Positions 7,218 to 13,626 of a stretch of DNA of 21,834 nt are shown in pieces (the first letter of the stretch is position 1; every line of letters starts with the position of its first letter). The position numbers and the translations under genes were made by a program. A model generated the notes under the pieces. It saw only the letters and a program-made list of their open reading frames with translations. It did not search any database and had not been told where the DNA came from. This DNA comes from CAYSWF01 sp964562905 (GTDB lineage: Bacteria; Patescibacteriota; Andersenbacteria; UBA10190). The DNA lies in the NCBI GenBank assembly GCA_964562905.1, contig CAZLVG010000011.1, positions 1-21,834 of the forward strand, given 5' to 3'.

Positions 7218-8212
7218 AAGTTATCTGAAGCTTCTCCTAAGTGTAAATGTTTTAGCAGGTAATTTTTAAGATAGTCTTCCACTGCCTGTTCCAGTCCTGT
7301 CATTTTCCCTTTGTAGCCTACCGCGCGCAGTTTAGCTGTGTCAGCCCGAGTATAGTTTTGATACCGGCCGGCCAGCTCCGGCGGCAAGTCAACATAGCTG
7401 ATTTCTCCTTTTACGCCAAGGGCTTTAAACATGGCGCTGGCTAAATCATTCCAGGTACGCGGCATGCCCGTGCCCACATTGAACATCCCCGTCGCCTGCC
7501 TGTTATCCAGAAAAAACAGCGTTACCCGGACGGCATCCTTTACGTACAGAAAATCTCTTAATTGCCCACCGTCCTCAAAATCGTAGTGGTTGGATTTAAA
7601 CAAACATATTATACCCTTGTCTCTAGCCGCGGTCCATTTTTTGGCTATAACACTACGCATATACCCTTTGTGATACTCGTTAGGGCCGAAAACATTAAAA
7701 TAACGCAGGCCCACAGCTTCTTTTAAATAACCGCCGTCCCGCGCCCAGATGTCCGCCTCCAGTTTTGATCTTCCATAAAGATTAAGCGGAGTGTACCGCT
7801 CAAACATATTATGCTCGTCGCTGTAACCCCGGCTGCCGTCGCCGTAAACGGCGCCGCTAGAGGCGTATACGCATCTTACTTTCTTGTCAGCGCACCAGCG
7901 GATGACTTCTTGGGTGAAGTTGACGTTGATATCACGCAGCCTCTCCCAGCTATCCTCTACGGTGGAGGAGATGGCGCCCAGGTGAAGCACCGCCTCCACG
8001 TCGCTCGCGCTCACCTGATCGGAGGCAAGGGCGGATCTAAACTCCTCCCCGCTAATCAGCTGGTCGTAAGCCAGCGGCGCCAGATTGTGTTCCTTTTCGC
8101 GGTGATCAAGGCTGTCCACCACCAAAATATCTTCTTGGCCGCGGCTATTCAGTCCCCACACCAAAGCACTGCCGATAAAGCCCGCGCCTCCGGTAATGAT
8201 AATTTTACTCAT
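7214..8212 (-). CDS. hldD: ADP-L-glycero-D-manno-heptose 6-epimerase HldD
   Basis: A 332-residue extended SDR that converts ADP-D-glycero-beta-D-manno-heptose to the L-glycero form, the last step of ADP-heptose synthesis. It has GGAGFIG (8-14), the Ser118/Ser119 region YASSGAVYG, and YGRSK (Tyr146, Lys150). The stretches RYFNVFGPNEYHKG and GRYQNYTRADTAKLRAVGY closely match the HldD/RfaD family and separate it from GalE. No Shine-Dalgarno is visible at the ATG. Upstream is an 88-bp repeat with two short SDR-like open frames, the nearer of which overlaps this start. It is separated by 272 bp from the other heptose genes, which lie immediately upstream. Confidence 0.93.
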   Translation of the reverse strand: MSKIIITGGAGFIGSALVWGLNSRGQEDILVVDSLDHREKEHNLAPLAYDQLISGEEFRSALASDQVSASDVEAVLHLGAISSTVEDSWERLRDINVNFTQEVIRWCADKKVRCVYASSGAVYGDGSRGYSDEHNMFERYTPLNLYGRSKLEADIWARDGGYLKEAVGLRYFNVFGPNEYHKGYMRSVIAKKWTAARDKGIICLFKSNHYDFEDGGQLRDFLYVKDAVRVTLFFLDNRQATGMFNVGTGMPRTWNDLASAMFKALGVKGEISYVDLPPELAGRYQNYTRADTAKLRAVGYKGKMTGLEQAVEDYLKNYLLKHLHLGEASDNL

Positions 8213-8327
8213 AGTCTGCGGTTGCCGCGGGAGGTAACCTGCTAACTGTTAAGGCCAGAGCAAGGGCGCCGTGCTGGCGGCCGAGGGCGCCGTGCTGGCG
8301 GCCCGCGCCGCCCGTGATTATAACCAT
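8205..8327 (-). pseudogene. Short SDR-like leader ORF overlapping the hldD start (40 aa)
   Basis: ATG at 8327 follows AGAGG by 3 nt. The product begins MVIITGGAG, the Rossmann start of an SDR, then continues with the repeat-encoded tail (RQHGAL, GRQHGAL, ALALTVSRLPP) and stops 8 bp inside hldD. It could be a leftover of duplication around the 88-bp unit, or a leader ORF whose translation feeds hldD, which has no Shine-Dalgarno of its own. No function is claimed. Confidence 0.4.
8219..8306. repeat. 88-bp unit, copy B (upstream of hldD)
   Basis: It is the same as 4039-4126 except at two positions (8224 and 8262). It keeps both tandem 21-bp copies. The hairpin arm change at 8224 leaves a G-U pair on one strand and a mismatch on the other. 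Like copy A it is followed distally (8301-8324) by a sequence encoding an SDR start, here diverged from hldD's own start at about five of 24 positions. Confidence 0.9.
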
Positions 8328-8333
8328 AAGCCT

Positions 8334-8426
8334 CTATAATCCAACCGGCCTGTGCCCTGCAGCTAGCGCCGCCTCCTGAAATAGAACACTGTGCCGACAG
8401 TCCTCGCCGCCCGTGACCACGACCAT
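8334..8426 (-). pseudogene. Second short SDR-like open frame upstream of hldD (30 aa)
   Basis: ATG at 8426 opens MVVVTGGED and continues for 30 codons to a TAG six bases before the next short ORF. The MVVVTGG start looks like another SDR 5' fragment. No ribosome binding site is evident. The rest of the 8213-8484 spacer shows no other gene. Confidence 0.3.
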
Positions 8427-8484
8427 TAATCTATCTTAACACGCCAAGGCTCAACATAAAGCACGGTCGCCGACAGGCCGCTTT

Positions 8485-9006
8485 TCAGCTTCCTTTTATC
8501 CTACCGATAATATCGGTGGTAGCCAGGCCCGGCCGCCTGGGTACGGCGTAGCCGCGAGCGCCCACCTCGCGCATAACCGTCCACTCTATCCATTGCTGCG
8601 GCGGTCCGTATTCGGCACAGTTGACGTGAACGTGCGGCTTTACTGCCCGCAGCAAGACATTCTGCGCTTCATAATAGGAGGCGTCAACAATAACCACATA
8701 ATCCACACATACCAGGGCTGCCACCAACGCCGCTCTTTCTTTCTCCGGCATAATGGGCCGACCCGCCCCCTTACCGTCCCGCACCGACCGGTCAGAGTTA
8801 AGACCTAAAAACAGCGTATCTCCCCGTCGGCTGGCTTCGTCTAAAAAGTACAGGTGGCCCACGTGCAGAAGGTCAAAACTGCCGTTAGCGGTTACCAGCC
8901 GGCGTCCTTCCTCCTTTAACAGCCGCGCCCGCTTAGCCGCGGCCGCCAGGCTTAGCATCTTGCCCTGAAACCCAAACTCATTTTTCCTCCGCAGTGTTTT
9001 TCCCAT
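8485..9006 (-). CDS. hldC: D-glycero-beta-D-manno-heptose 1-phosphate adenylyltransferase HldC (RfaE domain II)
   Basis: A 173-residue cytidylyltransferase-fold protein that would transfer AMP from ATP to heptose 1-phosphate, giving ADP-D-glycero-manno-heptose. The nucleotide-binding HVGH (48-51) sits in NGSFDLLHVGHLYFLDEA. In many Gram-negatives this domain is fused to the kinase as HldE; here the two are separate genes with gmhB between them. The ATG shares one base with the gmhB stop (TAATG), so translation is probably coupled. An internal Met17 is an alternative start. The GTNSD-like LGLNSDRSVR segment is also conserved in the family. Confidence 0.92.
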   Translation of the reverse strand: MGKTLRRKNEFGFQGKMLSLAAAAKRARLLKEEGRRLVTANGSFDLLHVGHLYFLDEASRRGDTLFLGLNSDRSVRDGKGAGRPIMPEKERAALVAALVCVDYVVIVDASYYEAQNVLLRAVKPHVHVNCAEYGPPQQWIEWTVMREVGARGYAVPRRPGLATTDIIGRIKGS

Positions 9007-9560
9007 TACCTACTGCTGCCCACTTGATTACTGACTATATTCTCTGCCGCTTCCCGCAGAGAGTTCACTATCATATCCGGCTGCTGCTCCAGCGCGTCTT
9101 CCTGCCAGTACCTGCTTCTGATAAGGGCTGTGCGCGTCCCCGCTCTTCTGCCCAACCCCACGTCCGCCTGCTTATCGCCGATCACCCAGCTACTGGCGTA
9201 ATCAACCGGGCCGATGCTGTCCTCCGCCTTCCTGATCATGCCCGTGGCAGGCTTCCGGCACCCGCAATTACTGTCCCGGCGGTGAGGGCAAAAAACCACC
9301 GCTGCCAGTTCAACGCCTTGCCGCTTCAGCTCTTGCGCCATCCTGTGATGGACCTCCTCCACCTCGGCTGGCGAGTACAAATTATGTCCAACACCTGACT
9401 GGTTAGTCACGACCACTAGCAAGTAATCAGCTTTATACAGCGCTAATAGCGCCTCCACCGCACCGCCTGTCCACTGCCAGTCCCGCCACTTGTGTACGAA
9501 CCCGCTGTCGACATTAATGGTGCCGTCCCGGTCCAGGAAAATGGCTTTTTTCTTCCGCAT
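9006..9560 (-). CDS. gmhB: D-glycero-D-manno-heptose 1,7-bisphosphate 7-phosphatase GmhB
   Basis: A 184-residue HAD-superfamily phosphatase that removes the 7-phosphate after HldA has added the 1-phosphate. The nucleophile motif is FLDRDGTIN (Asp10, Asp12). VTNQSGV (51-57) is the second HAD motif. A zinc-binding loop CPHRRDSNCGC (Cys91, His93, Cys99, Cys101) is characteristic of GmhB and the HisB N-domain. The gene overlaps the 3' end of hldA by 47 bp, and no ribosome binding site is obvious. The kinase type of the neighbour supports the beta-anomer (ADP) branch. Confidence 0.93.
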   Translation of the reverse strand: MRKKKAIFLDRDGTINVDSGFVHKWRDWQWTGGAVEALLALYKADYLLVVVTNQSGVGHNLYSPAEVEEVHHRMAQELKRQGVELAAVVFCPHRRDSNCGCRKPATGMIRKAEDSIGPVDYASSWVIGDKQADVGLGRRAGTRTALIRSRYWQEDALEQQPDMIVNSLREAAENIVSNQVGSSR

Positions 9561-10548
9561 AATTGTGCCGACGAGATACCATTTCCACCAACTCCTCCCT
9601 GGTAATGCCCACGCTGCCCACCTTGGAAACCACCACCGCTCCCCCCGCGTTGCCCAAGTAAGCCGCTTCGGTCTCCGACGCGCCCGACAATAGCGCCAAC
9701 AGCACCACCACCACGGCCGTGTCGCCGCAACCGGACTCGTCGGCTACCTCCACTATATTCTCCTGGCTCACGCGAGCGCCGCATTCGCCTCCGCAATACA
9801 CAAACATCCCTTCTTTGCCCATGGTCAGGTACACGTCAGCATACATTTTCATGTACACCAGCTTGGCCAGTTCGGCCGGATCCACCTTTTTCTCAAGGTG
9901 GTTAATCCCCAAATACTCGTGTGCTTCTTTAATATTGGGCGAAACAAAAGTCGCTCCCACAAAATGACGGGCGCGAGGCGGCTTAACGTCGGCTGCCACT
10001 AATATGTCATGCTGGCTGGCTAAGCTCAACACAGTATCAGCCACTCTGGGCGTCACCAGTCCCTTGTCGTAATCGGACACTATTACGGCATCAACGCCCG
10101 CTTCAATTTCCCGGCCTACAGCCTGGATGACTTCTTCTTCTACTACACCCGGCACGTCCTGCACATGCTCGTAATCAACGCGCAGCATATGCTGGCTTCC
10201 TACCAGGTAACGCACTTTACGGATAGTCGGCCGCTGTTTATCGCGCGCCAGCACCGCTCGGTAGCCCTCACGCTGCGCCGCCCGCTCAATAGACTGTGCC
10301 GCCTCGTCATTGCCAGTTACGGCCACCAGGGATGTCCGCGCGCCTAGACGGGCCGCGTTCTTGGCGGCGTTGCCCGCGCCGCCTGTTTCCTCTCTTTCCT
10401 CAGTGGCCCGCAGAATGGGCACCGGCGCTTCGGGGTTCAACCGCTCAACTACCCCGTGTACATAATGGTCAAGTAAAATATCGCCCACCACCAACAGGCG
10501 GAAATTGGCAAAATTATTTATTAGGTCACTGGCCCGTGATAATTCCAT
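9514..10548 (-). CDS. hldA: D-glycero-beta-D-manno-heptose 7-phosphate kinase HldA (RfaE domain I, PfkB family)
   Basis: A ribokinase/PfkB-fold sugar kinase of 344 residues, expected to phosphorylate heptose 7-phosphate at C1. Family landmarks are VVGDILLDHY near the N-terminus, EETGGAGNAA (the PfkB first signature) and ADESGCGDT near the C-terminus, where the final Asp is the catalytic base. The usual GAGD is GCGD here, a conservative change. The ATG at 10548 is preferred; an in-frame GTG at 10563 is possible but lies within a MITE-like repeat. An AAGG about 14 nt upstream of the ATG is the only candidate Shine-Dalgarno. The PfkB-type kinase points to ADP-heptose, because the GDP-heptose route uses a GHMP kinase. 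Confidence 0.92.
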   Translation of the reverse strand: MELSRASDLINNFANFRLLVVGDILLDHYVHGVVERLNPEAPVPILRATEEREETGGAGNAAKNAARLGARTSLVAVTGNDEAAQSIERAAQREGYRAVLARDKQRPTIRKVRYLVGSQHMLRVDYEHVQDVPGVVEEEVIQAVGREIEAGVDAVIVSDYDKGLVTPRVADTVLSLASQHDILVAADVKPPRARHFVGATFVSPNIKEAHEYLGINHLEKKVDPAELAKLVYMKMYADVYLTMGKEGMFVYCGGECGARVSQENIVEVADESGCGDTAVVVVLLALLSGASETEAAYLGNAGGAVVVSKVGSVGITREELVEMVSRRHNYAEEKSHFPGPGRHH

Positions 10549-10551
10549 AGG

Positions 10552-10682
10552 TATAGATATCACCTTACGCCATGCCGCTCTTCAAATAAACGGGCGGCGC
10601 GGCGTGGGAGTCCGGCTTTCGCCGAAGGCCGCAGCAGGACCCATTATAAGTGTAGCGGCATGGCATAATGTTGCCTCTATAG
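10552..10682. repeat. MITE-like palindromic element, copy C
   Basis: It fills the gmhA-hldA spacer. Its ends carry an 11-bp inverted repeat (GCCATGCCGCT / AGCGGCATGGC) and an outer TATAGA/TCTATA. Its reverse complement matches 13398-13601 over both ends and a GC-rich core (CCCACGCCGCGCCGCCCGTTTA). It contains no coding capacity. It may carry the hldA promoter, but no convincing -35/-10 pair was seen. Confidence 0.8.
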
Positions 10683-10684
10683 GT

Positions 10685-11242
10685 TCACTTAGCAGCTTCA
10701 AAAGCCTCGCAGATTAAATGAATGGCGTGCAGGTGCAGCTCCTGTATTCTGGCTCCTGTCTGCGAAGGTACTATAACAGGAAAATCCGCCATGTCCTTAA
10801 AGGTGCCCTGCTCGCCCGTCAGAGAAACGATGGTCATGCCTTGCTGTCGCGCCCGCTCGGCTGCTTTTAGAATATTTTCGGAAGCGCCGGAAGTTGTCAA
10901 GCCAACAAATATGTCACCCGGCGTACCCAGCGCTTCTATCTGTCTGGAGAAAACATAATCGTAACCGTAGTCGTTAGCTACGCACGTTAACACGGCGCTG
11001 TCCGCCGTCAATGCTACCACCGGATAAGCTGGCCTGTCTTGCCGGTACCGCCCCACCATCTCGTCGGAAAAATGCTGCGCCTGCGCCGCCGACCCGCCGT
11101 TGCCGGCAATGAGAACCTTTTTGCCGCCAGCGAAGGCCTCCTTAAGCTGCCGCACCACCCGCGCCACCTGCCGGTGATATTCCCGCAGGTTACCGACCAC
11201 GTCCGACAGCTCGCTGGAATGTTTCTTGAACAATTCAGTCAT
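10685..11242 (-). CDS. gmhA: Sedoheptulose 7-phosphate isomerase GmhA
   Basis: A 185-residue SIS-domain isomerase that converts sedoheptulose 7-phosphate to D-glycero-D-manno-heptose 7-phosphate, committing carbon to heptose synthesis. It shows the phosphate-binding GNGGSA (47-52), zinc ligands matching the family at His57, Glu61, Gln167 and His175, and TTSGAS (116-121). The start at 11242 gives the usual family length. A TTG farther upstream (11287) extends the frame but is the first half of a TTGACA promoter box. No Shine-Dalgarno is visible; the transcript leader is probably only about 8 nt. Confidence 0.94.
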   Translation of the reverse strand: MTELFKKHSSELSDVVGNLREYHRQVARVVRQLKEAFAGGKKVLIAGNGGSAAQAQHFSDEMVGRYRQDRPAYPVVALTADSAVLTCVANDYGYDYVFSRQIEALGTPGDIFVGLTTSGASENILKAAERARQQGMTIVSLTGEQGTFKDMADFPVIVPSQTGARIQELHLHAIHLICEAFEAAK

Positions 11243-11573
11243 TGGCGTGCTACGTTTGGTATAAACCAGAAGACGGCAAGTTGTCAAAGGTATCCTAACC
11301 AGCGGCCCGGGCTAACTAAGACCGCGTTAAGCGACCAGGCCAGTCAACAAGCCTTGGCCTGCACTCCCGCCTGTGCTTTAATCTACTGGTTGCTCCCTGT
11401 CAAGTCTGACACCTTACTTTAACTCCCGGTGTTAAATAGAACCTCATTCTACTTCTAGCCCTCATAATTAAGGAGCGCGTATCCGTTATCTAGCAGCGAT
11501 TTTTCATAATCAGCTTCGTCTTTTATGCAAGTGGCAGCCTTGAAAGATGGCACCAGCAGGCATTCTGTCTCCT
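11243..11573. other. 331-bp spacer between rmlD and gmhA
   Basis: Besides the gmhA promoter (11258-11287) and the coding remnant (11455-11589), the spacer has a second TTGACA on the minus strand at 11403-11398 without a convincing -10. At 11421-11433 it has AACTCCCGGTGTT, one arm of the inverted repeat found intact at 15733-15759. No RNA gene was recognised. Confidence 0.6.
11258..11287 (-). promoter_or_regulatory. Sigma70-type promoter for gmhA
   Basis: TTGACA (11287-11282) and TATACC (11263-11258) are separated by 18 bp. The -10 ends 15 nt before the gmhA ATG, predicting a leader of about 8 nt, consistent with the missing Shine-Dalgarno. Confidence 0.55.
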
Positions 11574-11589
11574 TTAAAATTTGTTGTGC
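11455..11589 (-). pseudogene. Start-less or frameshifted coding remnant downstream of rmlD
   Basis: A 44-codon open frame without ATG, GTG or TTG in a usable place reads like real protein (ILKETECLLVPSFK, then AATCIKDEADYEKSLLDN, then GYALLNYEG). A one-base shift would join it to MTEHNK, the last codons of rmlD. A strong AAAGGAG with ATG at 11563 lies inside it but drives a different frame of 17 codons. It may be the tail of a lost gene, a frameshifted small gene, or an rmlD extension. No family was recognised. Confidence 0.3.
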
Positions 11590-12473
11590 TCAGTCATAAT
11601 ATAGTCCCGCAACGCTTCCTGCCAACGGCGCAGGCGGGGGCCTTTGGTGCTCCTAAGCACGCTGTATTTCGGCCTGGCGGCCGGCAGGGGATAGTCAGCC
11701 GCGGGGATCGGTTTTAAGCCAACATCCATACCGGCCAGACTGAACGTTTCAGCCGCCAGCTGGTACCAGCTGGCGGAGCCCCGGTTTACCACGTGATAGA
11801 TGCCCGGCCGGTACCGTCCAACCGCAATCTTCCGCGTGGCCCGCGCCACGTCACCCGTGTAGGTGGGGCTGCCCCACTGGTCATCCACCACCGACAAACC
11901 GCCTTTTTTCCGTCCCAGCCGCAGCATAGTGTCCACGAAATTTTTCCCGCCGCGGCCGTAAAGCCAAGCGGTGCGCAGCAGGTAGTATTCCGGTCCAACT
12001 TCCGCCAACGCCTTCTCCCCCGCCAGTTTGGACTGGCCGTAGACGTTGACCGCCGGCCCCGCCGGATAGTCTTCCGGAAATCCCAGAAAGCGGCCCCGCT
12101 CATCAAACAGCTGGAACTTCTCCTTCCGCTTTGGCCCGGCCGCGTCGGGCGAATCCAGAAAAGGGAAAACATAATCCGTGCTGTAATGAATCAAAGTTGA
12201 TGCCGCTCTCTTGGCGGCCAACGCCAGGTTCCTTGCGCCGGCTTCGTTAACGGCCAAAGCCGCTTCCTTGTTGCCCTCGGCGCCGTCCACGTCGGTGTAA
12301 GCCGCGGCGTTAATGATGAGATCAAACCCGCCGCCCGCCAGTTTTGCTTCCGTGTCCTGCCTGTCGCTGATATCTATCTCTTCCTTGTCCAGGCAGACAG
12401 GCGCCCAGTCGGCGAAAACCTCGCACAAAGCCCCCCCCAGCATGCCTCGGCTGCCGACAATAACAGTTCTCAT
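11574..12473 (-). CDS. rmlD: dTDP-4-dehydrorhamnose reductase RmlD
   Basis: A 299-residue SDR that reduces dTDP-4-keto-L-rhamnose to dTDP-L-rhamnose, the last step of the rhamnose route. The glycine loop is VGSRGMLG (6-13). INAAAYTDVDGAE (54-66), STDYVF (98-103), YGQSK (Tyr145, Lys149) and LRTAWLYG are RmlD hallmarks. The distance from STDYVF to YGQSK is about 22 residues longer than in E. coli RmlD, with a charged insert (about 104-137). GAAGG directly abuts the ATG, too close for a normal Shine-Dalgarno. It is isolated from rmlA and rmlC by other genes, and a terminator lies upstream at 12663-12684, so it needs a promoter in the 12474-12660 spacer. Confidence 0.93.
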   Translation of the reverse strand: MRTVIVGSRGMLGGALCEVFADWAPVCLDKEEIDISDRQDTEAKLAGGGFDLIINAAAYTDVDGAEGNKEAALAVNEAGARNLALAAKRAASTLIHYSTDYVFPFLDSPDAAGPKRKEKFQLFDERGRFLGFPEDYPAGPAVNVYGQSKLAGEKALAEVGPEYYLLRTAWLYGRGGKNFVDTMLRLGRKKGGLSVVDDQWGSPTYTGDVARATRKIAVGRYRPGIYHVVNRGSASWYQLAAETFSLAGMDVGLKPIPAADYPLPAARPKYSVLRSTKGPRLRRWQEALRDYIMTEHNKF

Positions 12474-12660
12474 CCTTCAAAGGGTAACCTGCCCGCCAGC
12501 AAAAAGCCACGCCCCGACCGAGCAACGGGCGTCCGTATGGAGCCCCACCCGGCGGTGCAGTGGCCCCGGCGGGCGGGGACCCCCGGCCCGGCCAGTAAGT
12601 AAGCTGGCGGGAAGGTAAGAGATGAGGCGTGGTTGGTATAAGCCGTCACGGTATATCGTA
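12474..12660. other. GC-rich spacer upstream of rmlD
   Basis: It holds an imperfect GC-rich inverted repeat at about 12562-12593 (runs such as GGCCCCGG and CCCGGCC). It also holds the 10-mer GGTAACCTGC (12483-12492), which occurs in both copies of the 88-bp unit in front of the other two SDR genes. No credible promoter could be assigned by eye. An open frame across the spacer (12470-12709, minus) has no family features and is not called. Confidence 0.5.
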
Positions 12661-12662
12661 AT

Positions 12663-12684
12663 AAAAAACTGCCTGAAAGGCAGG
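12663..12684 (-). terminator. Rho-independent terminator of the ParB-like gene
   Basis: Minus-strand CTGCCT-TTC-AGGCAG hairpin (plus 12669-12683), followed directly by six T (12668-12663). It lies 29 bp beyond the stop of the ParB-like gene and should separate that gene from rmlD. Confidence 0.85.
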
Positions 12685-12712
12685 GTAGTGTAACTGAAGA
12701 TGGAACCAAAGG

Positions 12713-13267
12713 CTACTTTTTGGTGAATTGCCCCACCGGCACTAGCTCTTCTCCGGAGGCGTCGGCCAAGGCCACCATGAAATCGGTCACCAGCTGCTTG
12801 CCTTCCCGAGCCGCCAGGGCAATCGCTATACAGCGATGCATCCCTTCTATAACCACCGTCCGCCCGTCCATATACAGCGCCGTAACAGTGGTTTCGGGCG
12901 GAAAGTCGTCTTTCAGCTGTTGAAGACCCGCGTGCTGGCGCATGTCCTGCCGTTGCGCCAGCTGGTCAAAGGTGGGCGTGAACACGCCGCCATAGTGGCG
13001 CTCCATCCACGTTTTGAAGGGGCCGCCGTGCCACTTGGGAATAACGTCCGCCGGATTTAACACGCGGTATAATAGCCACTCCCGCTCCCGCAGCCTGAAT
13101 GCCCGCGCGTATTGTCCGCGCCACTCTTCCCAGGAACTAAACCCGCACTCGCGCACGTGGCTCTCCCACTGCTCTCGGCTCTCTTCGTTACCGCGCCAGA
13201 TTTCAAACACATCCCGCGGGGACATCACGCGCACAAACTGATACTGTTTCTCCGGTAAGTCAATCAT
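12713..13267 (-). CDS. ParB/sulfiredoxin-like protein of unknown function
   Basis: A 184-residue soluble protein with many Trp, Arg and Glu residues. The only family cue is VVIEGMHRCIAIALA (138-152), which resembles the E/D-G-x-HR motif of ParB/Srx-fold nucleases and their sugar-pathway relatives. There is no helix-turn-helix or other domain that would support DNA partitioning. The start at 13267 is chosen for AAGGAG, 9 nt upstream, one of the few strong ribosome binding sites in this window. The gene has its own terminator at 12663-12684 and is isolated by spacers on both sides, so it is probably a separate unit within the glycan locus. Its role is unknown. Confidence 0.75.
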   Translation of the reverse strand: MIDLPEKQYQFVRVMSPRDVFEIWRGNEESREQWESHVRECGFSSWEEWRGQYARAFRLREREWLLYRVLNPADVIPKWHGGPFKTWMERHYGGVFTPTFDQLAQRQDMRQHAGLQQLKDDFPPETTVTALYMDGRTVVIEGMHRCIAIALAAREGKQLVTDFMVALADASGEELVPVGQFTKK

Positions 13268-13397
13268 AGCCTCTCTCTCCTTACAATTAACAAGGTACGT
13301 CCAACCCCGCTGCCAGGGCAACAGACAGAATAGAGCATCGCCAGTTCTCTGGCAATAGCCGCCTCTCTTTGCCTGCCACCGGCATACGCCGGCCCAC
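13268..13397. other. Spacer with two small hairpins
   Basis: GCCAG-TTCT-CTGGC (13340-13353) and CCGGC-ATAC-GCCGG (13379-13392) lie between the MITE-like element and the ParB-like gene. Either could end the transaldolase transcript, but no T-run follows on the minus strand. No gene is seen. Confidence 0.5.
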
Positions 13398-13601
13398 CTA
13401 TAGATAGAGGAACATTTGCCATGCCGCTACACTGGTGGCGGACCCTTATCGCGGCCCCGCGCCCCCTTGGCCAAAGCTGCGGGGACGCGGCGCGGCCGGC
13501 GCATGGACGGCTGTCCTGCCGGCCGCGGCCTTCGGCGCCAGCCTGCCCCCACGCCGCGCCGCCCGTTTAGAAGAGCGGCGTTTTATAATGCGATATCTAT
13601 A
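13398..13601. repeat. MITE-like palindromic element, copy D
   Basis: It is inverted relative to copy C at 10552-10682. Shared blocks are the left end (CCTATAGA...GCCATGCCGCTACACT), the core (GCGGCCTTCGGCG and CCCACGCCGCGCCGCCCG) and the right end (GAAGAGCGGC...GATATCTATA). About 75 bp of extra GC-rich sequence in the middle (roughly 13430-13515) contains CCCCGC...GCGGGG arms. The right inner repeat is decayed. It occupies most of the spacer between transaldolase and the ParB-like gene. Confidence 0.75.
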
Positions 13602-13626
13602 TTTATTTAACGGCGAAAAGAAGAAG

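Noticed and set aside
11243..11287. TTG at 11287 as the gmhA start
   Set aside because: It again coincides with a TTGACA -35 box and adds 15 residues not seen in GmhA.
11288..11460. tRNA or riboswitch in the rmlD-gmhA spacer
   Set aside because: No GTTCRA T-loop, cloverleaf or known riboswitch core was found there or elsewhere in the window.
11574..11582. Programmed -1 frameshift at the end of rmlD
   Set aside because: The site does not match the X-XXY-YYZ slippery pattern in the zero frame, and RmlD is already full length; a plain indel is simpler.
12470..12709. 79-codon minus-strand open frame upstream of rmlD
   Set aside because: It spans a terminator and GC-rich repeats, and shows no domain or ribosome binding site.
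13584..13589. Perfect TATAAT on the plus strand in element D
   Set aside because: No -35 at a suitable distance and no plus-strand gene follows.
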